Positions 13,540 to 25,778 of a stretch of 64,000 nt of DNA are shown here, piece after piece. The notes below the pieces were generated by a model. That model had not been told where the DNA came from, searched no databases, and saw only the letters and a program-made list of their open reading frames with translations. Where the stretch lies: positions 1 to 64,000 of the forward strand of contig VTPC01000895.1 in the NCBI GenBank assembly GCA_011009095.1. The letters run 5' to 3'. The first letter of the stretch is position 1. Each line of letters opens with the position of its first letter. This stretch comes from Ignelater luminosus. Lineage: Eukaryota > Arthropoda > Insecta > Coleoptera > Elateridae. The position numbers were made by a program, and so were the translations under genes.

Positions 13540-13939
13540 NNNNNNNNNNNNNNNNNNNNNNNNNNNNNNNNNNNNNNNNNNNNNNNNNNNNNNNNNNNNN
13601 NNNNNNNNNNNNNNNNNNNNNNNNNNNNNNNNNNNNNNNNNNNNNNNNNNNNNNNNNNNNNNNNNNNNNNNNNNNNNNNNNNNNNNNNNNNNNNNNNNNN
13701 NNNNNNNNNNNNNNNNNNNNNNNNNNNNNNNNNNNNNNNNNNNNNNNNNNNNNNNNNNNNNNNNNNNNNNNNNNNNNNNNNNNNNNNNNNNNNNNNNNNN
13801 NNNNNNNNNNNNNNNNNNNNNNNNNNNNNNNNNNNNNNNNNNNNNNNNNNNNNNNNNNNNNNNNNNNNNNNNNNNNNNNNNNNNNNNNNNNNNNNNNNNN
13901 NNNNNNNNNNNNNNNNNNNNNNNNNNNNNNNNNNNNNNN
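13540..13939. other. Assembly gap, 400 N
   Basis: A run of exactly 400 N separates two stretches with related repeat text. The round length suggests an estimated or placeholder gap. Open frames reported through it are meaningless. Confidence 0.99.
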
Positions 13940-16778
13940 TCTGATCTATGTTCGAGTATAACTGATGAAAGAAGGTTAGTGGAGGGGGAAGCGTAGTTGT
14001 AGATCCCCAAAGAAGGTTTATTGGAGGAAAAATACATTTCATATCTAACAAAGGAATCAATTTCGCCATAACCAGAAGTTGATCCTCTCCATTACTCTAC
14101 GTCCCGCGAGTTTTAGTAAATCAGTGACTCGCTTCTGACTCAACTTGACCTTCAAACCTTTTTGATCCTTTTGGACTCAAAAACTTCATATAGAGGCTTG
14201 TATTGAGTGAGAATCCGCTCATCTATTCTACTGATACGGTTGAAGAAAGTCTGTCAACCAGAAGCTTTTAGATTTTTTATTAGGACCAATCCCTGTATCG
14301 TCGCAACAAGATATTGGGTCAAGTCAAGACTTTTTTTCTGTAGAAATCGTAGGAGAAAGACTATCAAATGAGTGGAAGCAACTTTTTCTTATTTTAAATC
14401 GAAATGAGAAGAAACTTAAATACGGTTGAATTGTGTTCCTGAGATTTCCAGCTTGATTAAATTCGAAGAATTTTATTTTGTAACTATGACGAGCGTAACG
14501 CGATAATTCTTTGCTGTAGATTACAACAGCCTTCATCCAATAATAAGAGATATATTGATTTCCAAAAATTCCAAAAATAATCTCAATTACTAAATAGCGT
14601 AGGTTTCAAATTATAATTTTGATTAAGCCAAATAACTTATTTCGAGAATAAAACAAAAATAGAACCAATTCGCCTTCAACTCCTTTTTATAGCGTGGTGG
14701 ATGATGTTATCGCACATTCAATCGTAACATCATACTACGAAATGTATGCACGCAGTAAAATACATAGTTACACATGACAACGACGCATTTAGTATTTTAA
14801 ATGTAGTGAGAATAATCCCCCAAGGTAATTTACAAACAATTTTCTTTTAATTTACGGGTAACCACAATTAGTCATCCCATCAAACAGTATTTTGCCGACA
14901 CTTCATAGAACATGCACAACACCACGTAGCGCTTTACGACAAAGCCGATGATTTATAAGTCCCTAAAACGCGTTTGCGTTTGGATATTTAACAGGATCTT
15001 CTTGTTCATTAATGAAAGGCAAACGAGGTTTTAATTTGTGAAAACTAATATTGTCTTATTATTTTATACCGCGTCTTTATTGAGAGGGAACATTGACTTT
15101 TCAATTGTAATGTTTGTTGATGGAAAATTTGAACTTATTGGAAGATTCTCCGTAAAGAAAAGTGAATGCGACACGCGGTATATGAAAATGTCTGCCTTAG
15201 CTTTCACTCCTTGAACGTTATCTATACGATTCTTGGCAGAATTCATCGTTTCGTTCATTCAGAAAGATTCCACTAGCAAAAGGTGTTGGTCATCTGTCAT
15301 TGTCATATCAAACTTCCGAAGCCCGTCTTTACTTTACCTTTAGTGTCTGCTGCTATAATCGCTCGTCAAAACCAAATAAGATGAAAGTGTTCCATCCTGT
15401 TCTTCGACCAGCCTGACTATCTATCCGGCTTATCATAATTCTTTATTTTATTCAAGTACTAGAAATAAATTGGGACATCATATCAATTTCTATTTGCTTT
15501 GATTAAACAGATGATAATATGAAAAAAATAAAACAATAAAACATAAATTCACTCTTTTTGTTGAATTGTACTATACACAACATTAAGAGTTAACAGAATT
15601 AAAACGGTCAAGGCCAGAAATGACCTTATAAATTGACGACTTATTGACGTCTAACCGCCTGATCTTTGTCAGCGATTCCTTCTCGATATAAATTAAGCTA
15701 TATAATTCATTCTACTGCCATTTGACATTAGATAATAACGAATTATTTATTAGAACATTACTGACGAAACAGCTGATTTAACTTGTTATCGAATACATGT
15801 AGTTACAGTATTTATCAACTCCTTCACACGATAAGATACCGATAACATGAAACGAGAATTTTAGTCGCCTGCTGCTTGCAAGTCCGGATCGGTCCGGATT
15901 TATAATTCTAATCTTAAATCCGGAAAAGGCTAAAATTCTTCCTTTCATATTGGAATACTTCCAATAATGCCAGAAATTCCAGTTATGCATCCGCAATCGA
16001 TAATGTATTAGAGCCAGCTTGTTCGGATTCCTTGTTATTGCATTAAACAAACTTCAGACTTGATCTCGAGCAGTTCAGCGGGATAACTTGGCATGCATTT
16101 GACGTTTTAACACGTAACGATGTTTGACGTCATCAATGAATTATATTTGTGAAATGCTAAGGTGCAACTGAATGAAACGCGAATTCCTCCACTATTTTTA
16201 TATTTGGACGATGAGTCTACCAAAATTTTAAAACATCGTTGGAGGATATTTGTATTTTTCCTAAAATATTACAAATTATTACTCAAAATAACAATGTTAT
16301 TCATTCCTTTAAATTGCACTCATTTACGGATAATTTGGAGAATTATTAAAAATAAAATGGTAAAACTTCACGCAAAATTTTTATTACCTCTAAAATAATT
16401 CGGAATGAAACTTCCGCTTTCTTGAAATAATTCGTAGTTGAATCATGGCTTGTACCGACCTTGACAATAAAATCTTGATTGCGATGTATTTATATATGAA
16501 GCACTAGATCAAAAAAGTTGTTAATCCGGATTGAGGTAGCATTGCATAAGAGAAGCTTAAAAATAAACTTATAAAATCTTAAAAATAATTTTTAATCTGT
16601 AAATAATATTAATTAGTTGTGCCGGATTAAAAAGACCTTTGCTTTAATATTCAATACAAAAAACCATAAAAAATACGCATAGAGCAAATTTGCATTATTA
16701 TTTATTAATCAGTAAATGACTCACAACCTATTGTGACACACTATACGAAAATGCAAAATAAATAACGGAACTCAATTA
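13940..16778. other. AT-rich stretch, no gene recognised
   Basis: Frames of 60-90 codons occur at 14324-14536, 15064-15258, 15778-16050 and 16162-16398. None shows a known motif, splice support or coding-like composition. A TCCGGATCGGTCCGGATTTA palindromic scrap lies at about 15882, resembling the GC-rich repeat family of 19371-20010. Confidence 0.35.
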
Positions 16779-16781
16779 CAA

Positions 16782-16806
16782 TGCAGCAGCAGCAGCAGCA
16801 ACAACA
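16782..16806. repeat. CAG/CAA microsatellite
   Basis: Six to seven CAG units run into CAACAA. There is no open frame around it that suggests a polyglutamine tract. Confidence 0.85.
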
Positions 16807-16939
16807 AAAAAATAATTATCGAAGGTTTTATGATATATTTTGGATACTTACCATTGGACGATTTTCGATATACCTTTCTATCCGATTTAATTCCATCCGT
16901 GAGTTCTAATTTAAGTAAGAGATCTAAAGACTAACATTA

Positions 16940-17490
16940 TCTTGAGCAGTCATTTATTGAAAATTTTCAAAAATTCGTTATAAGCCTGATTTGATGATTC
17001 GTGAGACTCAATTCGATCAAGAGATTTTTGAGATATACAGTTTGAGCAGCCATCTTTCCGACATTTATCGGATGAATTTCGAGATCCATTATAATCCTGA
17101 TTCCGATATCGTCCGCCAAATTCAATTCAATACGGAAAACTGAAGGTTTGCAAAAATGGAGATTTCTGAGAAATTTGAGCAGTCAACTTTTAGACATTTA
17201 TCGTTGATTTTCAAAATTCTTCATGATCCTGATCTGATTTCATTTCTGAGATTCAATTGAATCAAGAGAACTAAAGCTTGACAAAAATGGAGATTCTTGA
17301 GCAACACAGTCATCATTTTGAGCAGCTGCAATATTTCAGATATTTCATGATGGTCTTTTCAAAATCAATTCTAATCCTGTTCCGATTTGATTTCAATTCA
17401 ATCACGGGAAGTAAAGGTTAGCAAACATGGAAAGTTTCTTCGACCGTGTTTCTCATCATTTTGAGCAGCCATATTTCGATTTGAAAGACA
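16940..17490. repeat. Degenerate tandem repeat, unit about 138 bp
   Basis: The phrase TTGAGCAG(T/C)CA recurs at 16942, 17042, 17175, 17318 and 17461. Between these the same order of phrases is kept: ACATTTATCG, AATCCTGAT(C/T)(T/C)GATTT, ATTCAATTCAATC, then ACAAAAATGGAGAT. Spacing is 100, 133, 143 and 143 bases. Copies are clearly diverged. This is a minor satellite or an old tandem array; no coding frame persists across units. Confidence 0.75.
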
Positions 17491-18535
17491 TAAAGAACGA
17501 ATGTTGAAGGCGAGGTTCCATAAGCAAGTAACAAATACACAATATGTACTCGGATCCATTGAATTCAGATTCTCAACAAGTGTATACTTGATAAGTAACA
17601 TGACATACATCTTAGGTTACAATGTTGCCCATCAACTGTAACAGACTGAGAATAATGTGAACCATACGGGCGCAGTTCATACCAACCAATAGTGGAAAAT
17701 CAAAAATGGATGATATCATGGGCAAAACAATGCATACATCCTCCAAGTACCTATACTTCCTTGAAAATCTTTTACTGATTGGTATGAGCAATGTTGCTGC
17801 AAGAGCAAAATTCGTTACTTAATAAGCTTTTGGTTTTTGAATGTTACAAATAGATTTAAAAAGATGGTTATTGTCGAAGCCGCTTTCGGAAATACAGTGT
17901 TGCCACTCCAGAAACTATACAAATCTAGTCTCGATGGTAAAAAAAGGAGACTTTAATAAATAAATAAAAAAGACTAAAAAGAGATCAGCTTGTAGAATTT
18001 AGTATACGAGAAACATTACACGAAGAATAAACACATACTAAAAGACAGCACAAAATAACCTGTAGTCATTTATCACTACAGAAGCAACAACAGTAGGATA
18101 GGTCATGGTTTATTTTTGTTAAGTTGACAGCACAACAAAAGGAAATTATATTTTGATGAATGAAAAATTGAATACGCGGTCCGGATCGAAGCTCGGGTTC
18201 GGGTCCAGCCTCTGTTTAAAAATGTATCGGGCTTTCGGGTCTACGTGAGCTAACCTGATGATAAATTATTGAAACACAATTGACAAAAAAATTGAAAGTG
18301 CTGGAAGACAAGAAGAACCTTTGGCAACCGATACGTTATCGATGTAATAATTAGTTCATGAAGCCGTTAACCGATATCGCTCAATAATACATTTAGAAGA
18401 AGCTTGAAATACTGAGTTACTCAGGAAACTTTTTACAATTGTCTGACTACTCTTCATATCAGTTTTTATTACACGTTAGCTTATTAATAGTTATTACCAA
18501 CTTAAATATTCAAATAGAATTTCTCGAGTTCCTTC
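17491..18535. other. Gene-free stretch with a GC-rich repeat scrap
   Basis: No gene recognised. At 18176-18245 there is a fragment (CCGGATCGAAGCTCGGGTTC, then AAAAATGTATCGGGC) of the family represented by 19371-20010. Confidence 0.4.
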
Positions 18536-18539
18536 TACT

Positions 18540-18985
18540 TCTTTTTCTTCTTTAAACCTTTTCTCTATCCAGTCTTCCATATTAGTCCTGCAAGTTTTTT
18601 GAGATCATCACTCCATCTCATTTGGGACCTTCCTCTTGGTCTCTGATCTAAATATGGTCGCCATCCTAGGATTATGTTATTCTATCTGTCATCTTCGTAT
18701 CTTTGGTGATGTCCTGCTCATTTCCATTGATTTGGGTTGTATTTTCCGTTACATCAATGACTTTGGTTTGATTTCTGGTCCAGCTGTGTCGCACGTCGAG
18801 CTTGGCCGATTCTATCTAGGATGGATTGGGTGAATCTTCAGGTCTGAGCTCCTTAAGTGAGAATAGGCCTTTGCACACTTTGGTTTTCCTTTCCTAGCTT
18901 GACCAGTTGTCCTAGGTATATGTAACTCTTCAACTTGCTCTATCTGTGTCGTTCCGATTACTACTGGTGTATTGTCATCAGAACT
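18540..18985 (-). mobile_element. LINE 3' end (RTE-like endonuclease/RT polyprotein remnant)
   Basis: On the minus strand, three blocks occur in the order typical of insect RTE-type LINE open reading frames, with frame changes between them. DDNTPVVIGTTQIEQVEE is followed at once by YIYLGQLVKLGKENQ (about 18885-18975). RNQTKVIDVTE follows (about 18750-18800). RGRSQMRWSDDLKKLAGLI, the usual C-terminal block, follows last (about 18575-18650). The reverse transcriptase catalytic region is absent, about 200 residues between blocks are lost, and no poly-A tail was identified. This is a dead, 5'-truncated and internally deleted copy. Confidence 0.8.
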
Positions 18986-19009
18986 ACTCATCACTTTTGA
19001 TTTTTGTAT

Positions 19010-19290
19010 TATTTATTTTGCAATTGCAGACTTGTTGAAGGACATGGCCGAAATTGGTTTCCGTGCACAACTTCGTAAAGAAGGTTAAAGAAAGATGGAA
19101 TCCAATTCCTGGCAGCATACGTAGCTCACTGGAGGGCGAAACCAGACCACGTACTAACAAAAGCAAATTATTGGAAGGCGAAACCCAATTCGTTTCTTGA
19201 AGGAGAAGGTTAAAAAAGCCCGACTTATCTATGTACATAACCTTGTGAAAAGTGTCCGTTGAAGGGCACAACCCGATTTCACTTCGTAAC
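19010..19290. repeat. Degenerate repeat block sharing a core with 59760-61010
   Basis: The core GAGGGCGAAACC recurs here as GGAGGGCGAAACCAGACCA (about 19131), GGAAGGCGAAACCCAATTC (about 19174) and GAAGGGCACAACCCGATTTC (about 19261). The reverse complement of the same core is repeated in 59760-61010. The 95-codon frame at 18984-19271 is a by-product. Confidence 0.55.
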
Positions 19291-19370
19291 TTTGTTTAGT
19301 TGTTACCAATAAGATAATATAAATAAATAAGATAATAATAACAATTTGTAGAGGCGACCGCGCGCTAGAG

Positions 19371-20010
19371 ACCTGCACGGGTCGGGTTTTCTAGTCGAGT
19401 CTCATTTTAGTAACTTTGATAACTCTCGGGCTGTTCAGAACTGTCGGGCCGTTCGGGCATGCCGACTCACACTTTTTTTCCAGCCCGTATCTTCCTACTG
19501 ATACCACGAGAGGAACCGGAGCGAGATCTTTTTCGTACTAACTCAGATGGGTTATTTTTGCTTTGAACCGCACCGAAGGATTGTCATACTGACTTCGCCA
19601 GATTTATCTGCGTACTGACTGACAAGCATTATTTTCATACTGAACCGAAGAGGAGGATTCTGTGTACTGCGCCGGATCAAGAACTTTTTCTTACTGAGTA
19701 AGACGATTGTTGTTGTCGTAAGAACTGGAACGGCCATTAATTTTATATCAAACTAAAACAGAAGAGTTTCGTACTGTAAGAACTCGGGACGGGCCTGTTT
19801 AAAAATCTATCGGGTTTTTCAGCACCATCGGATCTGTCTGGTCGTTCGGACTTATCAGGCCTGTCCAGGATTTCGAGCTTCTCGATCCTATAGGGCCGTT
19901 TGGGTATTTTGGGCCAATCAAGAAGTTGACGGATTTTTCTCTGGCCACTTCAAGTTTACTCCAAGTCGGACCGGGCCGGACCGAGCCTGAAGATTTCGGC
20001 CCATGCAGGT
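19371..20010. mobile_element. GC-rich non-autonomous element with ACCTGCAYGGG ends
   Basis: It begins ACCTGCACGGGTCGGG and ends in the near inverse (CGGCCCATGCAGGT), spanning 640 bases that are far more GC-rich than the surroundings. It contains internally repetitive phrases such as CGGGCCGTTCGGG and TCGTACTG. There is no transposase frame. Scraps of the same family occur near 1930, 18176, 24830 and 26093. The superfamily is undetermined. Confidence 0.6.
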
Positions 20011-22441
20011 TTCTTCTTAAGAAATGCTTGTTGAACGTCTAACCCCGTGACGCTGCCTAACGGAACCCGGGGTACACGTCCTTTACATTGCGAATTATTG
20101 TCTTTTTAAGAAAAAGTTTTAAAGCATACTCTCTAAAAAATTAATTTCAGAGCAAGTATCAATGGAAAGTTTCTGTCGGAAATCCTGTATTAATAATCTA
20201 CCTAAGATTCTATAAAACACAAACCATGAAGCGATTCCGATTTATTTATTTTTTTTAGTAGGATGTTGAACATAAATAGTTATTTATGCAACAAGTGAGT
20301 AAAGTGTATCTTTTTTTCACGGGAAGGAAAGTTTGCCGCACGAGCCGAAAATTAATGAAAAATGTTGCACTTTTTTTAACGAACGTGAAAAAAGGTATTT
20401 TGATATCGAACCCACTTATTATAAATCCGTCTTCTTTATCATCTTGTTATATCAAAATAAATAAAAAATTTATAAGGTTACTTTATGCACGCAATCATAC
20501 ATTTTTCACAATTGTATTTTTCCGAAACATAACACTTATTTTACAAAAATCAAATATTATTCAGTTGCTAATTGCATAGATGTATCAGCTTACCTTTTAA
20601 CCTATAACCTTGAAAGAACACTGCCAGGTATGCTGCAGCTCGAGTCTTAATAATGCCCATCGCTTCGATGGGTCAAAATCAAGTAGGCTTTCAGTTTCCC
20701 CTCTCTTCATTACAATTTTTAGTAAACACTATCTAGAAAGCCATGAAACGCTCTCTAAAACAGGCAATTTTTTTCCAATTTGGACTCACTGTATATATTC
20801 AAAACAGCAATCAAGTTTAGAGAATAGAAGACCTGAGAGGATACCGTTTCCTTTGTAATTAGGCATACAAGAAGTAGTTAAATCAATACTGAAATGCCAA
20901 CATCCTTCATTTATTCGAGTCAAAGAGATTTATGACATTGCGAAAGCTTCTAGGTAACAGCAAAACGTTAAATATCTTTAGCACCGGAGACTACTCGGTC
21001 GCTTTGTAAACGATATTGGTAACTCGACACTTGCCTTACTCAAAATTCCAGGGTGAATGGTTTAACATTTCATGATTGGGATCGGTGGGATTCTTCATTA
21101 GGAAATCTTTTCTGAAAATGTATTTAATCAAGAGATTCCTCCCTTATTTATTTATTTTCAATTATATCATCATTCATCAGTAAACGATTTATTCGGATAT
21201 CGAACATTTTAAAAGGTGACATTTACTCAAGTTAAATGTGGGTCATATACATAAAGAGGGCATACGGTAAAACTGTCACTTTTAAATAGACGCCAAAGTT
21301 GTTTGTTATTATTATTTTCGAAACCAAACTGGTTTGAAGAAATTCACGAATAAATTCGAGAAAGAGAAAAATTGTTATCATTCTCATCGTCCTTGGATGT
21401 GAATTAAGAAAGTGAAGAAAATATTTCTTTTGATATTTATGCCTGAACACTTTTATTACTGCGGCGACTTCAAATATAAATTTCCATAAATTTAGAAAAT
21501 TCCCAATTAAAAGGACGTGCAGGTAATATTTTTTTTATTTTTGTTTTGGAAGACTGGAAGAATTTTAAAACAAAGTTCGTCACTCGTCAGGAGTGTATTT
21601 AAAAATAAAAATAAAATAATGATTTTTCTATAGAATTTAGATAAAAACCAAATAAAAAAGAAACAAAGTCATTTGTTCATGCGAAAGGTTACATAAACTA
21701 ATTGCTAATTTATAAACTATTTAATCGAGTCGAGATAAAACGGATTTCTTATGAATTAGAATTATTGCTTTTTAATGTATAAAAACATTAATTAAAATAA
21801 TAAAAGATTAAACTTCAAGTCAGATAAGGGGATAAAATATACGGAGTGGACCAATACAAAAAGCCACAAAGCTTATGGAAATTTTGAGGTTACGATCGTC
21901 GTGTATGCCATTAAATATTAAATTATTGTCTACTACTACAAAAATAAGTCTGGATTCCTCCGCACACACGTACATAATTACCACATAATAGGTTAGCGGA
22001 CTTTCTGATGTTATATTGGGAAACTCGATTTTCTACTTAATTCACACAGAACTGGTTTGTTACCTACAGACACGAAATCACGAAACGTGGGCGTAAAGTA
22101 AGGTCTAGATGAAACGAAAACAAAAACGTTAATTCCAATTCTTTCAACGGTGGCTATTAGTAATACGATTACTGCAGACGAGGTCTTATGCTTAAAATAA
22201 TTCGTAACTGCTGTGGTTAATCAAGCAACACCTAATAAATTATAAAATGGTACGTCACCGGAAGGGAAACCTCAGGAAGATGATACTATATGTGAAATAT
22301 ATTAATAACTTTTTTTGGGAATTCTGTGCGTATTAATAAAAGAGACATTTCGGGAGTTTCTGACCTTTTGCGAACTCGATTTACTGGGGCATTTGAGAAC
22401 ATCAACCTGATATTCTGTATGGGTTCACATACATATATATA
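20011..22441. other. AT-rich stretch, no gene recognised
   Basis: Open frames at 20286-20579, 20610-20858 and 21232-21450 have no recognisable motif. The segment at 20286-20400 (text TTTGCCGCACGAGCCGAAAA) has the look of a dispersed repeat, but no second copy is in this window. Confidence 0.35.
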
Positions 22442-23059
22442 CAGGGTGAGTTTTTTTAGATGTTTAGTATGGGGATCTCGGAAACTAGCGGAGATAGAGA
22501 GACGATTAAATGGGGAAAGAATTGCAGTTTTACGAGCTCAATTTAATAAGCTTTTTGTTTTTTGGAAAAAATGCATGGCTAACTAGATATCTTGCAAAAA
22601 CAATTTTTTGTTATTTTGTTCGGTTCCTATGGCTCTGTTATTATTGACTTTAGAAAAAATGTGTAAAGGAAAAAGTTGCAGGTAATTATGTGTTTAATAA
22701 TACAGTCTAACCGAATTTTTTATTTAAGCTGTAATGTTTGAGTTATGACACAAGTTTATGTTTTTTCTAATGGAAACCATAGTCGGCCATGACTTTATAA
22801 AAAAGACCCTTTTTCAACCATTCTAACGATATACCACTTGACATAGTTATTTTTATAAATAAATAAATTATGACCTTTTTTTCTTTTCATTTTCGAACTG
22901 TTCAAGTAGTAGGCTATGGAAACAATTGATAAATGCACATCAAGCAAGTTATTAACACTTTTTAATTTCGAAATTATAAACGTAAATATTTTGGTGTGAA
23001 ATATTTATTCATTGGACTTACAATTTTAAATAAAAATAATTCCTGAGAAACTAATAAAC
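22442..23059 (+). repeat. Left terminal inverted repeat of the Tc1/mariner-like element
   Basis: About 618 bases, matched by the complement of 23940-24582. The match breaks at the AATAAACAG at 23052-23060, exactly where the transposase fragment begins. Confidence 0.9.
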
Positions 23060-23703
23060 AGTTGTTGAATTGTTGAACCAATGACACCGCACCAAACATT
23101 AAATCCAAAGTTAACTTGGGGTCTCCTCTGTTCAACATGATGCGGATTTTCTTGCATCTATAAATGTTCATTATGTCTGTTAAACATGCCGCAGTTTGTA
23201 AATCGTGTTTCATCCGTCCACAAAACTTTAAATCTAAACTGTGGGTCAGCTTCACACATGTTAGTAAATCAAGTACAATATTCAATACGCTTATTATAAT
23301 CATCAGGGTGTAGTGTTTGTGCAACTGATAATCTATAGGGATGAAACCTATGCTTTTTCAGTACTCGTACAGCAGTACGTTGTGAAGTGCCTGCTTCCGT
23401 TTCAATTTGTCGGGTTGAAATCGATAGAGTTTGCATTACACGTGCCAATACGTTTACCTCTGCCTCTTCATTAATGCCTCTTGCAGTCTTTTTTGGTTTA
23501 CGGAAAGAACCATACTCTCCCAAATTATCATAGAGTCTCTTAAAGGTAGGTAGAGACGACTGGCGACGATCAAAATACCATTCGAAATACTGTTGTGCAG
23601 CTTGTACGGCATTTTTATGACACAATATGTAACACTCAATCATATCACGCTTTTCTTGATCGGAAAAATTTATATTGATGATTCGCAAAACCAAAATCAA
23701 CAT
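23060..23703 (-). pseudogene. Transposase N-terminal half (Tc1/mariner-like, DUF4817-type N-terminus)
   Basis: The frame opens with ATG at 23703. It reads a helix-turn-helix N-terminus: FSDQEKRDMIECYILCHKNA, then LYDNLGEYGSFRKPKK, SISTRQIETEAGTSQRTAVR and KKHRFHPYRL. This arrangement is known from DUF4817-type insect transposases. The same frame continues through HPDDYNKRIEYC to LWTDETRFTNCGMFNRHNE, where WTDE supplies the first catalytic Asp. It carries two in-frame stops, and the reading ends at VWCGVIGSTIQQL against the left inverted repeat. The second and third catalytic residues are absent, so no active transposase could be made. Confidence 0.85.
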
Positions 23704-23939
23704 TAATTAGAAGCTAAATGATTGCACTTGTCAATAATTGTCGTTTGCATCTGTTAATTGTTTCCATAGCTTACTACTTTAACAGCATTTTTAGTTTTTA
23801 GTTACACCTATAAGTACCTTTTTTATCTAAAACTGCTTTATTTGCATATCTTAAATACTTTAATTACATTGTTTTGGTACTACCTTATTTATATCCTAAT
23901 TTCCTTTATTGTTTCTTAATTTATCGTTTGTCATTCTCT

Positions 23940-24582
23940 GTTTATTAGTTTCTCAGGAATTATTTTTATTTAAAATTTTAAGTCCAACGAATAAATATTT
24001 CACACCAAAATATTTACGTTTATAATTTCAAAATTAAAAAGTGTTAATAACTTGCTTGAATTTTATTATTAAACGCGATGCGCATTTATCATTGTTTCCA
24101 TAGCCTACTATTTGAACAGTTCGAAAATGAAAAGAAAAAAAATGTCATAATTTATTTATTTATTTATAAAAATAACTATGTCAAGTGGTATATCGTTAGA
24201 ATCGTTGAAAAAAGGGCCTTTTTTATAAAGTCATGGCCGACTATGGTTTCCATTAGAAAATACATAAACTTGTGTCATAACTCAAACATTACAGCTTAAA
24301 TAAAAAATTCGGTTAGACTGTATTATTAAACACATAATTACCTGCAACTTTCTCCTTTACACATTTTTTCTAAAGTCAATAATAACAGAGCCATAGGAAC
24401 CGAACAAAATAACAAAAAAATTGTTTTTGCAAAATATCTAGTTAGCCATGCATTTTTTCCGAAAAACAAAAAGCTCATTAAATTGAGCTCGTAAAACTGC
24501 AATTCTTTCCCCATTTAATCGTCTCTCTATCTCCGCTAGTTTCCGAGATCCCCATCCTAAACATCTAAAAAAACTCACCCTG
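23940..24582 (-). repeat. Right terminal inverted repeat of the Tc1/mariner-like element
   Basis: Complement of the left arm. It is about 25 bases longer because of a small insertion near 24060 (text TTTTATTATTAAACGCGATG). Confidence 0.9.
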
Positions 24583-24584
24583 TA

Positions 24585-25232
24585 TATATTCATCTATTTA
24601 CGATTCTGGATTCGTTAATGTCCATAAACCCACATTTAGGCCACACTTTTTACAATTTAATTCAAGGTGTCCATGTAATTTATAAATTCAGTTATAAAAA
24701 TAACTCCGTGCACTAAAGATTGTAATTAATATTTTCTCTTCAAACTTTCAAAAACTTATTTTTGTAGGGCAAAACCAGATTTTCCCAGACAAGATGCCTC
24801 CTTTGAGTTGAGCTTTCTTGAACTACATGTTTTCAGTCGGGTTGGGCCAGCCTAAAGATTTTGGTCCAAAGCCCCAAAACAAATGCTGAACATAAGAACA
24901 ACTAGAAAATCGATTCAGTTTTTTGGTTGGTAAAAAGCCACTTGATCATTTGGTATGGGAACAAAGTCAATTAAGTGTTCAAAAAGCAAATGCGAAAGGG
25001 AAGCCATCTAAATACTAGAAGAGAACTACTAATCCCAAGAAGTTTTCATCTGGCCAAATAACATAAAAGAGAAGAAAACTAGAGAAATTGTAATAAAACA
25101 GAAAAACAAATGCAGCAAACATGGTCGAGGTCTGAAAACTCTAAAACTTAACTGGCAAGAGTAGTCAAATAATGTCCAAAACATGTTTTCTATAAAGAAA
25201 ACAGTTTGTAATTAGATATGCAGGGCTTCCAC
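24585..25232. other. Gene-free stretch
   Basis: At about 24825-24880 there is a GC-rich scrap (GTCGGGTTGGGCCAGCCTAA) of the 19371-20010 family. Otherwise it is AT-rich with nothing recognisable. Confidence 0.4.
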
Positions 25233-25732
25233 AATGCAGGGAATGTTATTTTCATTATTTTATGACAATATACAGGATCATTCAAAAAGAAGGGAACACT
25301 CAATAACTTTTTTATCTTGCGATTGACAAAACAACAGTTAAATAGTTTGTTGCCTATGAGCATGCGTGCTATTTGATGGCACTTTCAAATTTTTTTGGCA
25401 TTTTCGGTTAAACCAAGGGCAAAAACGCTAAGCAAAACTTCAAATCTCACAGAATTATTGTTTATATCTGTAAAATCGCAAATGTGCAGAATGAGAAAAA
25501 CATGGAGAATCAAGAAATGCCGCAAAAATACAGAGTGTCATTCAAAAAACCGAAGTTGTGTTCATTTACGGTTTAACCGGAAATGCCCAAAAAAATTTGA
25601 AAGTGCCATCAAATAGCACGCATACTCATAGACAACAAACTATTTAACCGCTGTTTTGTCTATGAGTGTTCCCTTCTTTTTGAATGATCGTGTATATTGT
25701 CATAAAATAATGAAAATAACATTCCCTGCATT
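25233..25732. mobile_element. Foldback element / MITE, 500 bp
   Basis: The two ends are nearly perfect inverse copies of each other for about 180 bases, from AATGCAGGGAATGTTATTTT at 25233 inward. An inner boundary, CA(G/C)GATCATTCAAAAAGAAG, sits beside TATA on both sides (25272 and 25695). The inner part has the look of mariner-type ends, so a TA-inserting MITE may be nested in, or have duplicated along with, a larger palindrome. No protein is encoded. Confidence 0.75.
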
Positions 25733-25778
25733 AATCTAACATTAATCTTTGCGATCAAAAATGGCTGCTAAAGGTAGA

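Larger units (their letters stand above)
22442..24582 (-). mobile_element. Tc1/mariner-like element with 620-bp terminal inverted repeats
   Basis: The element starts CAGGGTGAGTTTTTTTAGAT and ends in its inverse, flanked on both sides by TA (22440-22441, 24583-24584), the target duplication of the IS630/Tc1/mariner superfamily. The two arms (22442-23059 and 23940-24582) match over their whole length with few differences and one short insertion in the right arm. Between them lies part of a transposase on the minus strand. The C-terminal catalytic half is missing, so the copy is a non-autonomous deletion derivative of 2141 bases. Confidence 0.92.

Noticed and set aside
13479-14069. Long open frames on both strands across 13540-13939
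   Set aside because: They consist mostly of the N run of an assembly gap.
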